64,000 bases of DNA. It comes from Gammaproteobacteria bacterium. Lineage in GTDB: Bacteria; Pseudomonadota; Gammaproteobacteria; GCA-2400775. The notes under the pieces are model-generated. The model had not been told where the DNA came from. It worked only from the letters and a program-made list of their open reading frames with translations, and did no database searches. Each line of letters starts with the position of its first letter. Position 1 is the first letter of the stretch. The position numbers and the translations under genes were made by a program. Location of the stretch: positions 100,119 through 164,118 of the forward strand of contig WGFU01000037.1 in NCBI GenBank assembly GCA_015492075.1, read 5' to 3'. This document shows positions 33,355 through 44,349 of this stretch, piece after piece.

Positions 33355-34164
33355 TTACAGGCCTTCGACGCTGATCAGGCGATTCGTACCATCAAGCGGC
33401 AACGCACTGAGCTTGCCACCCCAGACACAACCCGTATCCAGGGCAACCACGCCGTTGCCTATATAACCGCCAATGGTCGACCAATGACCAAAGACGATGG
33501 ACAGATCGCGGCTGGCTCGATCGGCCAGCGCAAACCAGGGCTGGAGTCCTGGCGCCTGGCTGCCAAAGGTGCCCTTTTCCTCCAGCGCCAATGCGCCGTC
33601 TTTGTCACAATAACGCAGGCGCGTAAAACAATTGATAATGAAACGGCGGCGCGCTGTCGCCGTCATGGCGCTATCCCAGCGATTAGGCTCATTGCCGTAC
33701 ATGGTGCCCAGGAAACGGCCATAATCGTCGGCCTGCAAACAGGCCTCGACCTCGCGCGCGCAGCGTTGCGCCAGCGCTAGATCCCACTGCGGTGGCAACC
33801 CGGCGTGGAGCATGGTGACACCAAGCGCTGCATCATGATGCAGCAGGGGCCGGCAGCGCAGCCAGTCAATCAACTCATCACGATCATGCGCCTCAAGCAC
33901 ATCATGAAAGGTATCTTTTTTGTGATAACGTAAATGACCATTGGCAACCGCCAGCAGATGCAGGTCATGATTGCCCAGGACACAAATCGCCTGCTCACCC
34001 AGGCCTTTGATAAAACGTAGTACGGCCAAAGAGTCAGGCCCGCGATTGACCAGGTCTCCCGCAAACCAAAGCATGTCCTGTCCAGGGCTAAATGCAATTC
34101 GCTCAAGCAGGCGCTGCAAAGGCTCGTAGCAGCCCTGTATGTCACCGATCGCATATGTTGTCAT
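33355..34164 (-). CDS. apaH: Symmetrical bis(5'-nucleosyl)-tetraphosphatase
   Basis: MTTYAIGDIQGCYEPLQRLLERIAFSPGQDMLWFAGDLVNRGPDSLAVLRFIKGLG...VLGNHDLHLLAV. Confidence 0.96.
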   Translation of the reverse strand: MTTYAIGDIQGCYEPLQRLLERIAFSPGQDMLWFAGDLVNRGPDSLAVLRFIKGLGEQAICVLGNHDLHLLAVANGHLRYHKKDTFHDVLEAHDRDELIDWLRCRPLLHHDAALGVTMLHAGLPPQWDLALAQRCAREVEACLQADDYGRFLGTMYGNEPNRWDSAMTATARRRFIINCFTRLRYCDKDGALALEEKGTFGSQAPGLQPWFALADRASRDLSIVFGHWSTIGGYIGNGVVALDTGCVWGGKLSALPLDGTNRLISVEGL

Positions 34165-34254
34165 AGAATATTTTATTGCATCCTGATGCTTGCACCTGAC
34201 TCAGGCAACGGTGATAATAGCTTGCTTATACAGCTGATAAAAAGTGTTAATCCT

Positions 34255-34866
34255 GTGAAAATATTTTTGCTAGCTCGTCCCCGTTCTGCTTGCCTGGTAT
34301 TATTGTTTAGCACCCTGCTGGCGCTGACCGGCTGTTCTACGATCAATAAATTAAACCCGTTCTCTAAAGATGGCGATGAAGCAGCAGCGCCGGTTGCCAG
34401 TGGCGAATTTACCGGGCGTGGCCCGGTGGCACTGGAAACCAACCCGCCTGGCGCTAGCGTTATTACCTTGGGGCGCATTCTGGGCAAAACCCCGTTGCGA
34501 GTAGAAGAAAGAGATATTTTCCCCCTGATTTATGCCAACGAGCTAAAACCCATTTACGGTAAGGTACGTTTTAAGCTCAAAGGGTGTAAAACTGTCACGC
34601 GCCAGATCACACCGGAAGATATCGCCGCTGGCGTTAAGGTTGATCTGGAATGCGGTGCAGCGGCTACACGCAAACAGGCTGCTTCTGACAACAATCGCAC
34701 TAGCAGCGATAGCTTTGATACCTCCATTAATGCGCCACTATATAGCGGCGACAATAACATTAAGGTACGCTTGCTACGCGTCAAGAACTTACTTGAAGAA
34801 GGCTTGATCACGCAGGATGAAGCCGATGCTATTCGCAAACGTATTTTGCAAGACCCCAGCCTTTAA
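34255..34866 (+). CDS. Putative lipoprotein with PEGA-like segment and C-terminal SHOCT-like motif
   Basis: GTG start; lipobox LLALTGCS; LETNPPGASVITLGRILGKTPLRVE; C-term RLLRVKNLLEEGLITQDEADAIRKRIL. Confidence 0.65.
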   Translation: MKIFLLARPRSACLVLLFSTLLALTGCSTINKLNPFSKDGDEAAAPVASGEFTGRGPVALETNPPGASVITLGRILGKTPLRVEERDIFPLIYANELKPIYGKVRFKLKGCKTVTRQITPEDIAAGVKVDLECGAAATRKQAASDNNRTSSDSFDTSINAPLYSGDNNIKVRLLRVKNLLEEGLITQDEADAIRKRILQDPSL

Positions 34867-35303
34867 GTCGTACGCAAATAAAAGGTAGCAGGCCCATCGT
34901 TAACCAGATGGACCTGCATATCTGCGCCAAAAACACCACTTTCAACACACTCATGCTTACGCTGCGCATAAGCGAGCGCATGTTGAAGCAATTCTCTGCC
35001 TAGCTCAGGGCTCGCAGCCTGAGTAAAACTAGGACGCAAACCCTTGTTGGTATCCGCAGCCAAGGTAAATTGCGGCACCAGCAATAAACCACCATCGGTC
35101 TCTATTAGGCTGCAATTCATGCGCCCGTTATTATCGGAAAATAAGCGGTATGCCAAAACACGATCAATCATCCACTCAACACGAGCTTGTGTGTCATCAC
35201 GCTCTACAGCGGCGAATACGAGCAGCCCACTCTCGATCTGCGCCACACGCTTATTGTCTATTTCAACGGCTGCCGACCTAACGCGCTGTAATAAAGTGAT
35301 CAT
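34863..35303 (-). CDS. dtd: D-aminoacyl-tRNA deacylase
   Basis: MITLLQRVRSAAVEIDNKRVAQIESGLLVFAAVERDD...LLVPQFTLAADTNKGLRPSFTQAA. Confidence 0.95.
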   Translation of the reverse strand: MITLLQRVRSAAVEIDNKRVAQIESGLLVFAAVERDDTQARVEWMIDRVLAYRLFSDNNGRMNCSLIETDGGLLLVPQFTLAADTNKGLRPSFTQAASPELGRELLQHALAYAQRKHECVESGVFGADMQVHLVNDGPATFYLRTT

Positions 35304-35827
35304 CTATAGCCACCCCTCCTAAATAGGCCAACAAAGACATCTGACCCGCGCACCAGAGCACTGGCGATGTCTTTCTCGATGCTAGCCGGCCTGATTACTG
35401 CCCGCCAAGACATAACATCATAACGGCGAAACAGCTCAATCACAGCAAAATACCCTGCAAAACATGCCCAAAATATACGGGAAAATCGTGACGCTTACAG
35501 CCATGGCACGGAATACGCGCCTGGTTACAACAAGATCGTTATTCCATAAAGAGCGCGCTATCGATTGCCTACGCTTATATGACGGCGAATCCGCTCAATA
35601 TCCTGTACCAGTAACCACATTGTGTTGTTTTTAATACAGACATATAGTGTCCAGCGGACACAGTCACGTTGATCAAATCAAGCAATGCGGGTCACCTTGC
35701 GAATAATATAAAGTGCTTCTCATGCACAGCCTCAAGGCTCACATGTGGTCAAACACCTACAAGAAATACTTCCTTAAGCGGACAGACTTTATAATCTGAT
35801 CCGCCGATACTACAATCACTGGATGTC

Positions 35828-36430
35828 ATGCAGGGTTCAGGGATGAGCCCAATCTCCATATCACGCATCATCAAGCCCACCTTCAACTTTTCGCAGAATC
35901 AGCTGTTATGAAATCACGTACCAACAATGGCTGGCCAGATTGCTCCTCTGGCAAACCTTGCCCAACTAGTGTTGAAATATTTTGTGTAGGTAATTTACCT
36001 ACACAAAATACTGATCTACGCCGACATCAGCTTCAATGGCTACTGTCGATACAATGAGTCAGGAGTATGGCACTCGGTTCATGGACGAACCTTACTATCG
36101 GATCAGCCAAATCTGGTTTGAACAGGAAAAAATCCGCTCAGGAGAGCTATTTTATGGATTTTCTTACAAACGTGTCGGCAATATCCTACATAAAATTGAT
36201 TGGAAATCTGCGATAGTAGTCTTCGCTGATCGGAATCGGCCCAGGACGGTGGTTCACGGATGAACCCTTCACTCTTTCCACCCCTCGCTGTCTTTTATAA
36301 AATCCCAAGATATATCTTCGATGCGGTCACGTACGCAAACTGTCTACTTTGTCCTACAGCCAAATCAATCTGAATTTGGCATGATGGTGTTCCGACGGAG
36401 CGGAAGATTATTCGTTCAAGGATGAACGAC
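35828..36430 (+). other. Cluster of short hairpins with GGA in the loop (possible sRNA or repeat family)
   Basis: GGGTTCA-GGGA-TGAGCCC (about 35833), GGTTC-ATGGAC-GAACC (about 36076), GCTC-AGGA-GAGC (about 36136), GGTTCA-CGGA-TGAACC (about 36250), TTCCG-ACGGAG-CGGAA (about 36390), CGTTCA-AGGA-TGAACG (about 36412). Confidence 0.4.
35978..36010. repeat. Perfect 33-nt palindrome (16-bp arms, 1-nt centre)
   Basis: TATTTTGTGTAGGTAA-T-TTACCTACACAAAATA, read directly. Confidence 0.95.
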
Positions 36431-36607
36431 TTCTCTTCCCTCCCCCGGCCATAACTGACAAACATTCGCTTAGCAATGAACCAAGGGGATACAAAACGGC
36501 GCCGCATAGTGTAATAAAACACCCAAAATACGCTCCGCCCCCATCTAACCTGCACTTCTCTTTTTTGTCTTGTCATCCTCCACTTAGCGCATGGATGCAG
36601 CAGCGTC

Positions 36608-39600
36608 CTAGTCGGGTTCGTAGCCAAGGTTTGGCGCCAACCAGCGCTCCGCCGCTGCCATCGTCATGCCTTTGCGTTGCGCATAGTCTTCAACCTGGTC
36701 GCGGTTAATCACCCCCAAGCCAAAATAACGTGCATCGGGATGACTGATATACCAGCCGCTGACCGCTGCTGTCGGCACCATGGCAAAGCTTTCCGTAATC
36801 TCGATACCAGCATGCGTCAGAGGATCAATCAACTGCCATAGTAAGGTCTTTTCGGTATGGTCGGGGCAGGCAGGATAACCGGGGGCCGGCCGAATACCTT
36901 GATAGTGCTCCGCAATCAGTTGTTCATTGTCCAAGCGCTCATCACTGGCATAGCCCCAGTACTCCTTACGCACACGCTCATGCAGGTATTCCGCATAGGC
37001 TTCTGCCAAGCGGTCAGCCAGTGCCTTAAGCAAAATATCGGAATAATCATCGTGTGCGGCGGCAAAACGTTGTAATTGTTGCTCGATACCCGTACCTGCG
37101 GTAACAGCAAAGCCTCCAATATAGTCGGCCACGCCCGTTTCCTTGGGTGCGATATAGTCCGCCAGACATTGATTCGGTCGCCCAGGTGGCTTTTGCAATT
37201 GCTGACGCAGCTGATGCAGGGTCAGCAACACCTCGGTGCGAGATTCATCGGTGTAAACTTCAATGTCATCGTCATTGACTGAATTGGCAGGGAATAAGCC
37301 AAATACTGCCCGTGCATGCAGCCATTTCTCATCAATAAGTTTATCAAGCATGGCCTGTGCATCAGCAAACAAAGCACGAGCCGTCTCTCCGACTAGCTCA
37401 TCATCAAGTAGCTTCGGGTAACTGCCCGCCAGCTCCCACGCCTTAAAGAAGGGTGTCCAATCGATATAATCGCGTAATAGCGACAGATCTTGGTCTTCAA
37501 TCACCGTCAAACCCTGTCGCTTCGGGATCGCCGGCTTGTAAGTCGACCAATCGATCTTTACCTTATTCGCACGCGCATCAGCCAGACTGAGCCAGTTCGT
37601 TTTTGCTTGCTTGCCCGTATGTCGCTCGCGTACCTGCCCGTATTCCTTATCTATTTGTTTTAAATATGGTGCACGCAAATCTTCGCTGACAAGGTTTTGG
37701 GCAACGCCCACGGCACGCGAAGCATCCTTGACGTAGATCGTTGCTCCCTCGTAGCCAGGGGCAATTTTAACCGCAGTATGCACGCGTGACGTGGTCGCGC
37801 CACCAATCAATAGGGGGACATTCAGACCAAGACGTTGCATCTCTTTAGCCACATGGCTCATCTCTTCTAGAGATGGTGTAATCAGGCCGGACAAGCCAAT
37901 AATATCGACTTGCTCTTTCACCGCAGTATCAAGAATTTTTGCGGCAGGGACCATCACCCCAAGATCAATAATCTCAAAGTTATTGCACTGCAATACGACA
38001 CTAACAATATTCTTGCCAATATCATGAACATCACCTTTAACGGTCGCCATTAAAATCTTGCCGTTACTGCTTACTTCAGTCTTGCCTGCTTCTATAAAGG
38101 GTAACAAATAAGCCACCGCCTGCTTCATGACGCGCGCGCTTTTCACCACCTGGGGCAAAAACATTTTGCCCTCACCAAAAAGGTCGCCAACGATATTCAT
38201 GCCATCCATCAGCGGCCCTTCAATTACTTCAATAGGGCGTTCAAAACCTTGTCTGGCTTCTTCGGTATCCTCGTCAATAAAGGTATTGATACCTTTTACC
38301 AGGGCATGCGCCAAACGTTCTCTGACCGCAAGCTTGCGCCATTCCATATCATTAGCATTGGCCTTTTTGGCACCATCACCGCGATAATCATCGGCGATTT
38401 CCAGCAAACGTTCAGTCGCGTCATCACGACGATTCAGAATGACGTCTTCTACGCGTTTGCGTAGCTCCTCTGGCAGATCATCGTAGACGGCGAGCTGGCC
38501 GGCGTTGACAATGCCCATATCCATGCCAGCTTTGATCGCATGATAGAGAAATACGGAGTGGATCGCTTCGCGCACCAAATTATTGCCGCGAAACGAAAAC
38601 GACACATTACTGACACCGCCGGATATTTTTGCATACGGCAAAGTGTTTTTTATTTCTCGTGTTGCCTCAATAAAATCAACCGCGTAGTTATTGTGTTCTT
38701 GAATACCAGTAGCAACTGCAAAAATATTGGGGTCAAAAATAATGTCTTCGGGCGGGAACCCTATTTCGTCGACTAATATTCGATAGGCACGGGTACAAAT
38801 TTCAACCTTTCGCGCCCTGGTATCCGCCTGCCCAACCTCATCAAAAGCCATGACAATGACTGCCGCACCGTAGCGCAATACCATCTGCGCTTGCTCTCTG
38901 AAACTCTCCTCACCTTCTTTCATGCTAATAGAGTTGACAACACATTTTCCTTGCAAACATTTCAGTCCGGCCTCGATAACACTCCATTTGGAAGAGTCGA
39001 TCATAATCGGCACGCGTGAAATGTCTGGCTCAGAGACAATCAGATTGAGAAACGTCTGCATGGCCTGCTCACCGTCAAGCAGGCCTTCGTCCATATTAAT
39101 ATCGATAATCTGCGCACCGTTCTCAACCTGCTGACGTGCGACATTAAGCGCCTCGTCGTAGTCGCCGTTGAGAATCAGTTTTTTAAAACGCGCAGAACCC
39201 GTCACATTGGTGCGTTCGCCGACGTTGACGAACAGGCTATCCGCGTCGATGTTCTGTGCCTCCAGACCACTGAGGCGTAGTGCATGCCTGTTATCAGAAG
39301 GCTTACGTGGCGAATACTGGCTGACGACTTCCGCTATCGCTTGAATATGCGCAGGTGTAGTACCACAGCAACCGCCAATGATGTTAAGAAAACCGCTGGC
39401 CGCCCATTCGCCGATTTCTTTGGCCATGGCTTGCGGGCTTTCATCATACTCACCAAATTCATTTGGCAAACCGGCGTTAGGATGCGCACTAACATAACAA
39501 TCAGCATAACCTGACAACGATTCAATATACTGACGCAATTCTTTTGCGCCCAGAGCGCAGTTAAAACCGATGCTGAGTGGTTTGATATGGCGCAAAGAAT

Positions 39601-40345
39601 TGTAAAACGCTTCGTCGGTTTGACCAGATAAGGTGCGGCCGCTGGCATCAGTGATGGTTCCCGATATCATGACCGGCAAAAACCGTTTGTACGCATCAAA
39701 ATATTGCTTGATCGCGAACACCGCAGCCTTGGCATTCAGAGTATCAAAGATGGTTTCCACCAAAATGACGTCGGCCCCGCCATCGACCAAGCCACTGATG
39801 GCTTCGAGATAGGCAGTGACCAGCTCATCAAAATTGACATTGCGAAAACCCGGGTTGTTGACATCGGGTGAAATAGACGCGGTACGATTAGTGGGGCCCA
39901 ACACGCCGGCGACAAAACGCGCCTGACCGGTTTTATCTGCCACCGCATCGGCCGCCTCGCGCGCGACCTTGGCACTGGCAAAGTTAAGCTCATAGGCCAC
40001 CGACTCCAGCTGATAATCGGCCTGTGCAATCGTCGTCGAGTTAAAGGTATTAGTTTCAATAATATCCGCGCCCGCCTCAAGGTAGGCAGTATGAATATCC
40101 CGTATAATCTTCGGCTGGGTGATAGATAACAGGTCGTTATTGCCTTTTAGGTCACAAGGATGACCGGCAAAACGCTGGCCGCGGTAGTCCGCTTCTTGCA
40201 AACTGTAGTCCTGAATCATCGTGCCCATGGCACCATCAAGAATGGCTATGCGATTAGCTAACAACTGCGCTAGCCCGCTTTTCTCTCCGGCTTGTTGCGG
40301 TGAAATACGGGACGGCGTTTCAGGCTGATTGGGTTGCAATGACAT
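36608..40345 (-). CDS. metH: Cobalamin-dependent methionine synthase
   Basis: [25 protein letters not shown]...[16 protein letters not shown]...[12 protein letters not shown] (B12-binding DxHxxG)...; full-length MetH architecture. Confidence 0.97.
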   Translation of the reverse strand: MSLQPNQPETPSRISPQQAGEKSGLAQLLANRIAILDGAMGTMIQDYSLQEADYRGQRFAGHPCDLKGNNDLLSITQPKIIRDIHTAYLEAGADIIETNTFNSTTIAQADYQLESVAYELNFASAKVAREAADAVADKTGQARFVAGVLGPTNRTASISPDVNNPGFRNVNFDELVTAYLEAISGLVDGGADVILVETIFDTLNAKAAVFAIKQYFDAYKRFLPVMISGTITDASGRTLSGQTDEAFYNSLRHIKPLSIGFNCALGAKELRQYIESLSGYADCYVSAHPNAGLPNEFGEYDESPQAMAKEIGEWAASGFLNIIGGCCGTTPAHIQAIAEVVSQYSPRKPSDNRHALRLSGLEAQNIDADSLFVNVGERTNVTGSARFKKLILNGDYDEALNVARQQVENGAQIIDINMDEGLLDGEQAMQTFLNLIVSEPDISRVPIMIDSSKWSVIEAGLKCLQGKCVVNSISMKEGEESFREQAQMVLRYGAAVIVMAFDEVGQADTRARKVEICTRAYRILVDEIGFPPEDIIFDPNIFAVATGIQEHNNYAVDFIEATREIKNTLPYAKISGGVSNVSFSFRGNNLVREAIHSVFLYHAIKAGMDMGIVNAGQLAVYDDLPEELRKRVEDVILNRRDDATERLLEIADDYRGDGAKKANANDMEWRKLAVRERLAHALVKGINTFIDEDTEEARQGFERPIEVIEGPLMDGMNIVGDLFGEGKMFLPQVVKSARVMKQAVAYLLPFIEAGKTEVSSNGKILMATVKGDVHDIGKNIVSVVLQCNNFEIIDLGVMVPAAKILDTAVKEQVDIIGLSGLITPSLEEMSHVAKEMQRLGLNVPLLIGGATTSRVHTAVKIAPGYEGATIYVKDASRAVGVAQNLVSEDLRAPYLKQIDKEYGQVRERHTGKQAKTNWLSLADARANKVKIDWSTYKPAIPKRQGLTVIEDQDLSLLRDYIDWTPFFKAWELAGSYPKLLDDELVGETARALFADAQAMLDKLIDEKWLHARAVFGLFPANSVNDDDIEVYTDESRTEVLLTLHQLRQQLQKPPGRPNQCLADYIAPKETGVADYIGGFAVTAGTGIEQQLQRFAAAHDDYSDILLKALADRLAEAYAEYLHERVRKEYWGYASDERLDNEQLIAEHYQGIRPAPGYPACPDHTEKTLLWQLIDPLTHAGIEITESFAMVPTAAVSGWYISHPDARYFGLGVINRDQVEDYAQRKGMTMAAAERWLAPNLGYEPD

Positions 40346-40497
40346 CTTTTGACTCGTTGGGACTCGCAGCACTAAAGTACAGAAAAAATATAATATGGGG
40401 ATATTCAGTTTAATATCGCCAGCGAAACAGCTTATTTTAGCATTAACTTAGCCAAGCTACTGAATGGATTAAAAACTCTCTTGTCAAAAATATCCTA

Positions 40498-41385
40498 ATG
40501 CGCAGCCTTCTCATTAAGACATGTGTTCGCCTTATCGCGCTGATGCCGCTGCGTGCAGCCCACAGTGCAGGTAAATTCGTCGGTCTTTGTTTCTATTGGT
40601 TACCCACCCAGCTGCGTCATAACACACTAGTCAATATTGATTTGTGTTGGCCCACGCTCGAACCTGCGGAAAAAACAAAGCTGACAAAGCAAAGCCTGAT
40701 TCATACCGGCATGTCGATAATGGAAGTCGGCGCAATGTTATGCTGGTCAAAACAACGCCTATTATCGCTCATCCACTCGATAGAAGGGGAGGAGCAGCTA
40801 CAACAAGCCATCAAACAGGAACGTGGAGCGATATTGCTCACCCCTCATCTTGGTTGCTGGGAGATAGCGGGACTTTATATCGGCAGTCGTTATCCAGCGA
40901 CTTTTTTGTATAAACCACCGAAAGTAAAAGCACTCGCCGGTTGGCTCACCGCAGCCCGACAGCGTACCGGCGCCACATTGGTTGCCACCGACGAACTCGG
41001 TGCGCGTCAGCTCTATAAATCGTTAAAGCATCAACACGAAATTATCGGGCTATTGCCTGATCAAGAACCGCCTGCTGGCAATGGTATCTTCGCACCCTTT
41101 TTTGGCATCGAAGCCAACACCATGACCTTGGCCGCCAGACTGGCAAAAAAAACCGGGGCACCTATTATTTTTGGTTTTGCCGAGCGCTTGGCCCATAGCC
41201 GAGGGTATAAACTATTTGCCATTGCCGCCGATGAGGATATCTACAGTGACGATATCAACATTGCCGTCACATCAATGAATCGCACTATTGAGCAATGCAT
41301 TCGCAGAATTCCTCAACAATATCAATGGAGCTATAAGCGCTTTCGGCAACGACCCAATGGTGGCACTAATCCTTATGATTTCTGA
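40498..41385 (+). CDS. Lysophospholipid/lipid A acyltransferase (LpxL/HtrB family)
   Basis: LLTPHLGCWEIAGLYIGSRYPATFLYKPPK...GLLPDQEPPAGNGIFAPFFGIEANTMTLAARLAKKTGAPIIFGFAER. Confidence 0.87.
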   Translation: MRSLLIKTCVRLIALMPLRAAHSAGKFVGLCFYWLPTQLRHNTLVNIDLCWPTLEPAEKTKLTKQSLIHTGMSIMEVGAMLCWSKQRLLSLIHSIEGEEQLQQAIKQERGAILLTPHLGCWEIAGLYIGSRYPATFLYKPPKVKALAGWLTAARQRTGATLVATDELGARQLYKSLKHQHEIIGLLPDQEPPAGNGIFAPFFGIEANTMTLAARLAKKTGAPIIFGFAERLAHSRGYKLFAIAADEDIYSDDINIAVTSMNRTIEQCIRRIPQQYQWSYKRFRQRPNGGTNPYDF

Positions 41386-41410
41386 TAAATTGGCACAAAT
41401 AAACAGCGCA

Positions 41411-42862
41411 TTATGCACGCCAAAAAGCAGGGGTGAGCAATACCAACAATGTGAAAATTTCCAGCCGACCTAACAACATTGCAAAACAGAGAATACCTTT
41501 GCCAACGGGCGATACTGATGCATAATTCGACCCGACCTCACCTAAGCCCGGGCCGAGATTATTCATACACGCCGCCACGGCGGAAAATGCTGAGACAAGA
41601 TCCAGTCCTGTTGCCGCTAGCAGCAAAGACATAAAACAAAAAGCCAGCACATAGAAGGCAAAAAACCCCCATACAGATCCTATGACACGTGGCGACAAGC
41701 TGACTCCGCCAACCTTGACCGGAATCTCGGCATTGGGATGAATAAGTCGTAAAATTTCGCGCGAACCCTGTTTAATCAACAATAAAACACGAATCACTTT
41801 CATGCCGCCACCGGTCGAACCGGCACAACCACCAACGAAACTTAGCAACAATAATAATGCGGGTAAAAAACCCGGCCAGGTATGATAATCCGCTGTAGTA
41901 AAACCAGCGGTGGTGCCGATCGATACTACCTGAAACAAACCATGGTGAAGCACGCCACCCACGCTATCAAAAGTGTGATTAAAATAAAGGTAAAGACAGG
42001 TAATTACCGCCACGATCAAAAGCACAGAAATATAAGCACGAAACTCGGCATCGGCCCAATAAACGGTGACACGCATGCTTCTCACCGCAATAAAATGCAA
42101 GGCAAAGTTCACCCCTGCTAGCAACATAAATATGATGGCGACACCTTCAATGGCTGCACTGGTAAAGTAACCAATACTGGCGTCATGCGTTGAGAAACCG
42201 CCTATGGCGACGGTGGAAAAACTATGACTGATGGCGTCGAACCCCGACATGCCAAAGGCCCAATAGGCAATGGCACAACTGACCGTCAGACCCAAATAGA
42301 TATACCATAATGCCTTGGCCGTCTCGGTAATACGCGGTGTTAATTTATTGTCCTTCATAGGACCTGGGGTTTCGGCGCGATAAAGCTGCATGCCTCCGAT
42401 ACCGAACATGGGCAATATGGCCACAGCAAGGACGATAATCCCCATGCCGCCTAACCACTGCAGCTCTTGCCGATAAAACAATAAGGCCTTGGGTAAAGAA
42501 TCAAGCCCTACAATGACGGTAGCGCCTGTCGTGGTCAAACCGGACATCGATTCAAACATGGCATCTGTAAATGACATATTCAGTTCAGCCACCAACATAA
42601 ACGGTAGGGAACCGAACAAGGCCAGCACGCTCCAGAACATCACCACAACGATAAAACCATCGCGCAAATGCAGTTCTCTGACAAAGCGACGCACCGGAAA
42701 CCACAATATAAAACCAACGGTCAAAGTCACCAAAAAACCGATAACGAATGCGCTAATGGCGCCATCGCCATAGATCAGACCAATAAAAGCCGGTGGCAAC
42801 ATGGTCACACTAAAGACCATTAATAATAGACCAAGGATGCGTTGAATGACGCGCAGCTGCAT
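41411..42862 (-). CDS. trkH: Trk potassium uptake membrane protein
   Basis: FESMSGLTTTGATVIVGLDSLPKALLFYRQELQWLGGMGIIVLAVAILP...GGCAGSTGGGMKVIR. Confidence 0.95.
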   Translation of the reverse strand: MQLRVIQRILGLLLMVFSVTMLPPAFIGLIYGDGAISAFVIGFLVTLTVGFILWFPVRRFVRELHLRDGFIVVVMFWSVLALFGSLPFMLVAELNMSFTDAMFESMSGLTTTGATVIVGLDSLPKALLFYRQELQWLGGMGIIVLAVAILPMFGIGGMQLYRAETPGPMKDNKLTPRITETAKALWYIYLGLTVSCAIAYWAFGMSGFDAISHSFSTVAIGGFSTHDASIGYFTSAAIEGVAIIFMLLAGVNFALHFIAVRSMRVTVYWADAEFRAYISVLLIVAVITCLYLYFNHTFDSVGGVLHHGLFQVVSIGTTAGFTTADYHTWPGFLPALLLLLSFVGGCAGSTGGGMKVIRVLLLIKQGSREILRLIHPNAEIPVKVGGVSLSPRVIGSVWGFFAFYVLAFCFMSLLLAATGLDLVSAFSAVAACMNNLGPGLGEVGSNYASVSPVGKGILCFAMLLGRLEIFTLLVLLTPAFWRA

Positions 42863-42873
42863 AATGTGGCTCG

Positions 42874-44247
42874 CTAGAGAAAGGTAATCCCCACCTGGAA
42901 TAAACGTTCGACTTCATGGATCCGGCGTTTATCGGCCATAAATAAAATCACGTGATCTTCGGCCTCAATCGCCACGTCGTGATGTGCGATAATGACTTCC
43001 TCGCCACGCACAATAGCGCCTATGGTGGTGCCTGGAGGCAATTTAATTTGCTCCAACCGTCGGCCAACCACCTTGGAAGATGATGGATCGCCGTGTGCGA
43101 CCGCCTCGATCGCTTCCGCCGCGCCGCGGCGCAATGAATGCACCACGACAACATCACCACGACGCACATGGGTTAGCAAACCGCCAATGGTCGCCTGCTG
43201 TGGTGAAATCGCAATATCTATTTCGCCGCCTTGAATCAAATCGACATAGGCGGCTCGGTTAATCAACACCATCACCTTGTTGGCACCGAGTCGCTTGGCC
43301 AGCAATGATGACAGTATATTCGCTTCGTCATCGTTGGTGACCGCACAAAACACATCGGTATTAGCGATATTCTCTTCTTGCAATAACTCCTGGTCAGCCG
43401 CATCGCCGACGAGGACTATGGTCTTATCCAATCGTTCGCTAATTTTACGCGCGTAACCAGGGTTACGTTCGATCACTTTGACCTGGTATTCACCTTCGAG
43501 CGCTTCGGCCAGATGCAAGCCGATATTGCCACCACCAGCAATAATAATACGCTTATTAGAGCGATCAACACCACGCAATAGGTTAATGATGGGACGAATA
43601 TTCTTTACCGCTGCAATAAAAAACACTTCGTCATCAACCTCGATAACGGTATCGCCTTCAGGCAAGATGGGCTTGCTCTGTCGGAAAATTGCTGCCACGC
43701 GCAGATCGATCTTCGGCATCTGCTCACGCATATCACGCAACGGATGTCCAACAAGCGTGCTGCCCTGATGCGCCCTGACCGCCACTAACTGCACTTTGCC
43801 ATCGGCAAAATCAAGCACCTGTAATGCGCCCGGATATTCAATCAGCTTGCGCACGTAATCCGTTAGCACCTGCTCCGGGCTAATCAGAACATCGATAGGC
43901 AAAGCCTCTTGTACAAACAACTGCGGATAAGAAAGATACTCCGGGGCGCGAATACGGGCAATCTTGGTTGGCGTATGAAACATGGTATAGGCGATCTGGC
44001 AGGCGACCATATTGCTTTCATCACTATTGGTAACGGCTAAAATAATATCAGCGTCCGCTGCACCTGCCCTTTCCAATACGTGCGGATGCGAGGCACAGCC
44101 GATAACGGTGCGAATATCCAGGCGATCCTGTAAAGCCGCCAATTTATTCGAATCAACATCAACAACGGTGATATCGTTGGCCTCACCTGCCAGATTAGCC
44201 GCAACTGATGAGCCAACCTGGCCTGCACCAAGAATGATTATTTTCAT
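42874..44247 (-). CDS. trkA: Trk system potassium transporter regulatory subunit TrkA
   Basis: [32 protein letters not shown]; two RCK domains. Confidence 0.95.
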   Translation of the reverse strand: MKIIILGAGQVGSSVAANLAGEANDITVVDVDSNKLAALQDRLDIRTVIGCASHPHVLERAGAADADIILAVTNSDESNMVACQIAYTMFHTPTKIARIRAPEYLSYPQLFVQEALPIDVLISPEQVLTDYVRKLIEYPGALQVLDFADGKVQLVAVRAHQGSTLVGHPLRDMREQMPKIDLRVAAIFRQSKPILPEGDTVIEVDDEVFFIAAVKNIRPIINLLRGVDRSNKRIIIAGGGNIGLHLAEALEGEYQVKVIERNPGYARKISERLDKTIVLVGDAADQELLQEENIANTDVFCAVTNDDEANILSSLLAKRLGANKVMVLINRAAYVDLIQGGEIDIAISPQQATIGGLLTHVRRGDVVVVHSLRRGAAEAIEAVAHGDPSSSKVVGRRLEQIKLPPGTTIGAIVRGEEVIIAHHDVAIEAEDHVILFMADKRRIHEVERLFQVGITFL

Positions 44248-44349
44248 CTATTTGTCCGCTATATGCTGTAGCACACCACACCAAAGTCACAGTCAAGTCT
44301 GGCTAGGCGCTCTAACGCTTTATTTCGGCAGTCTACTAGCATGGCTTAA

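Noticed and set aside
35648-35662. GTGTCC-AGC-GGACAC hairpin as another member of the GGA-loop set
   Set aside because: GGA is in the stem rather than the loop, so it does not fit the CsrA-type pattern.
36036-36263. 75-aa ORF in the metH-dtd intergenic region
   Set aside because: No good RBS or family signature; overlaps palindromic hairpins; more likely non-coding.
36295-36627. 110-aa minus-strand ORF downstream of metH
   Set aside because: Biased Arg/Trp/Phe-rich composition with no domain; overlaps the metH 3' end and the GGA-hairpin region.
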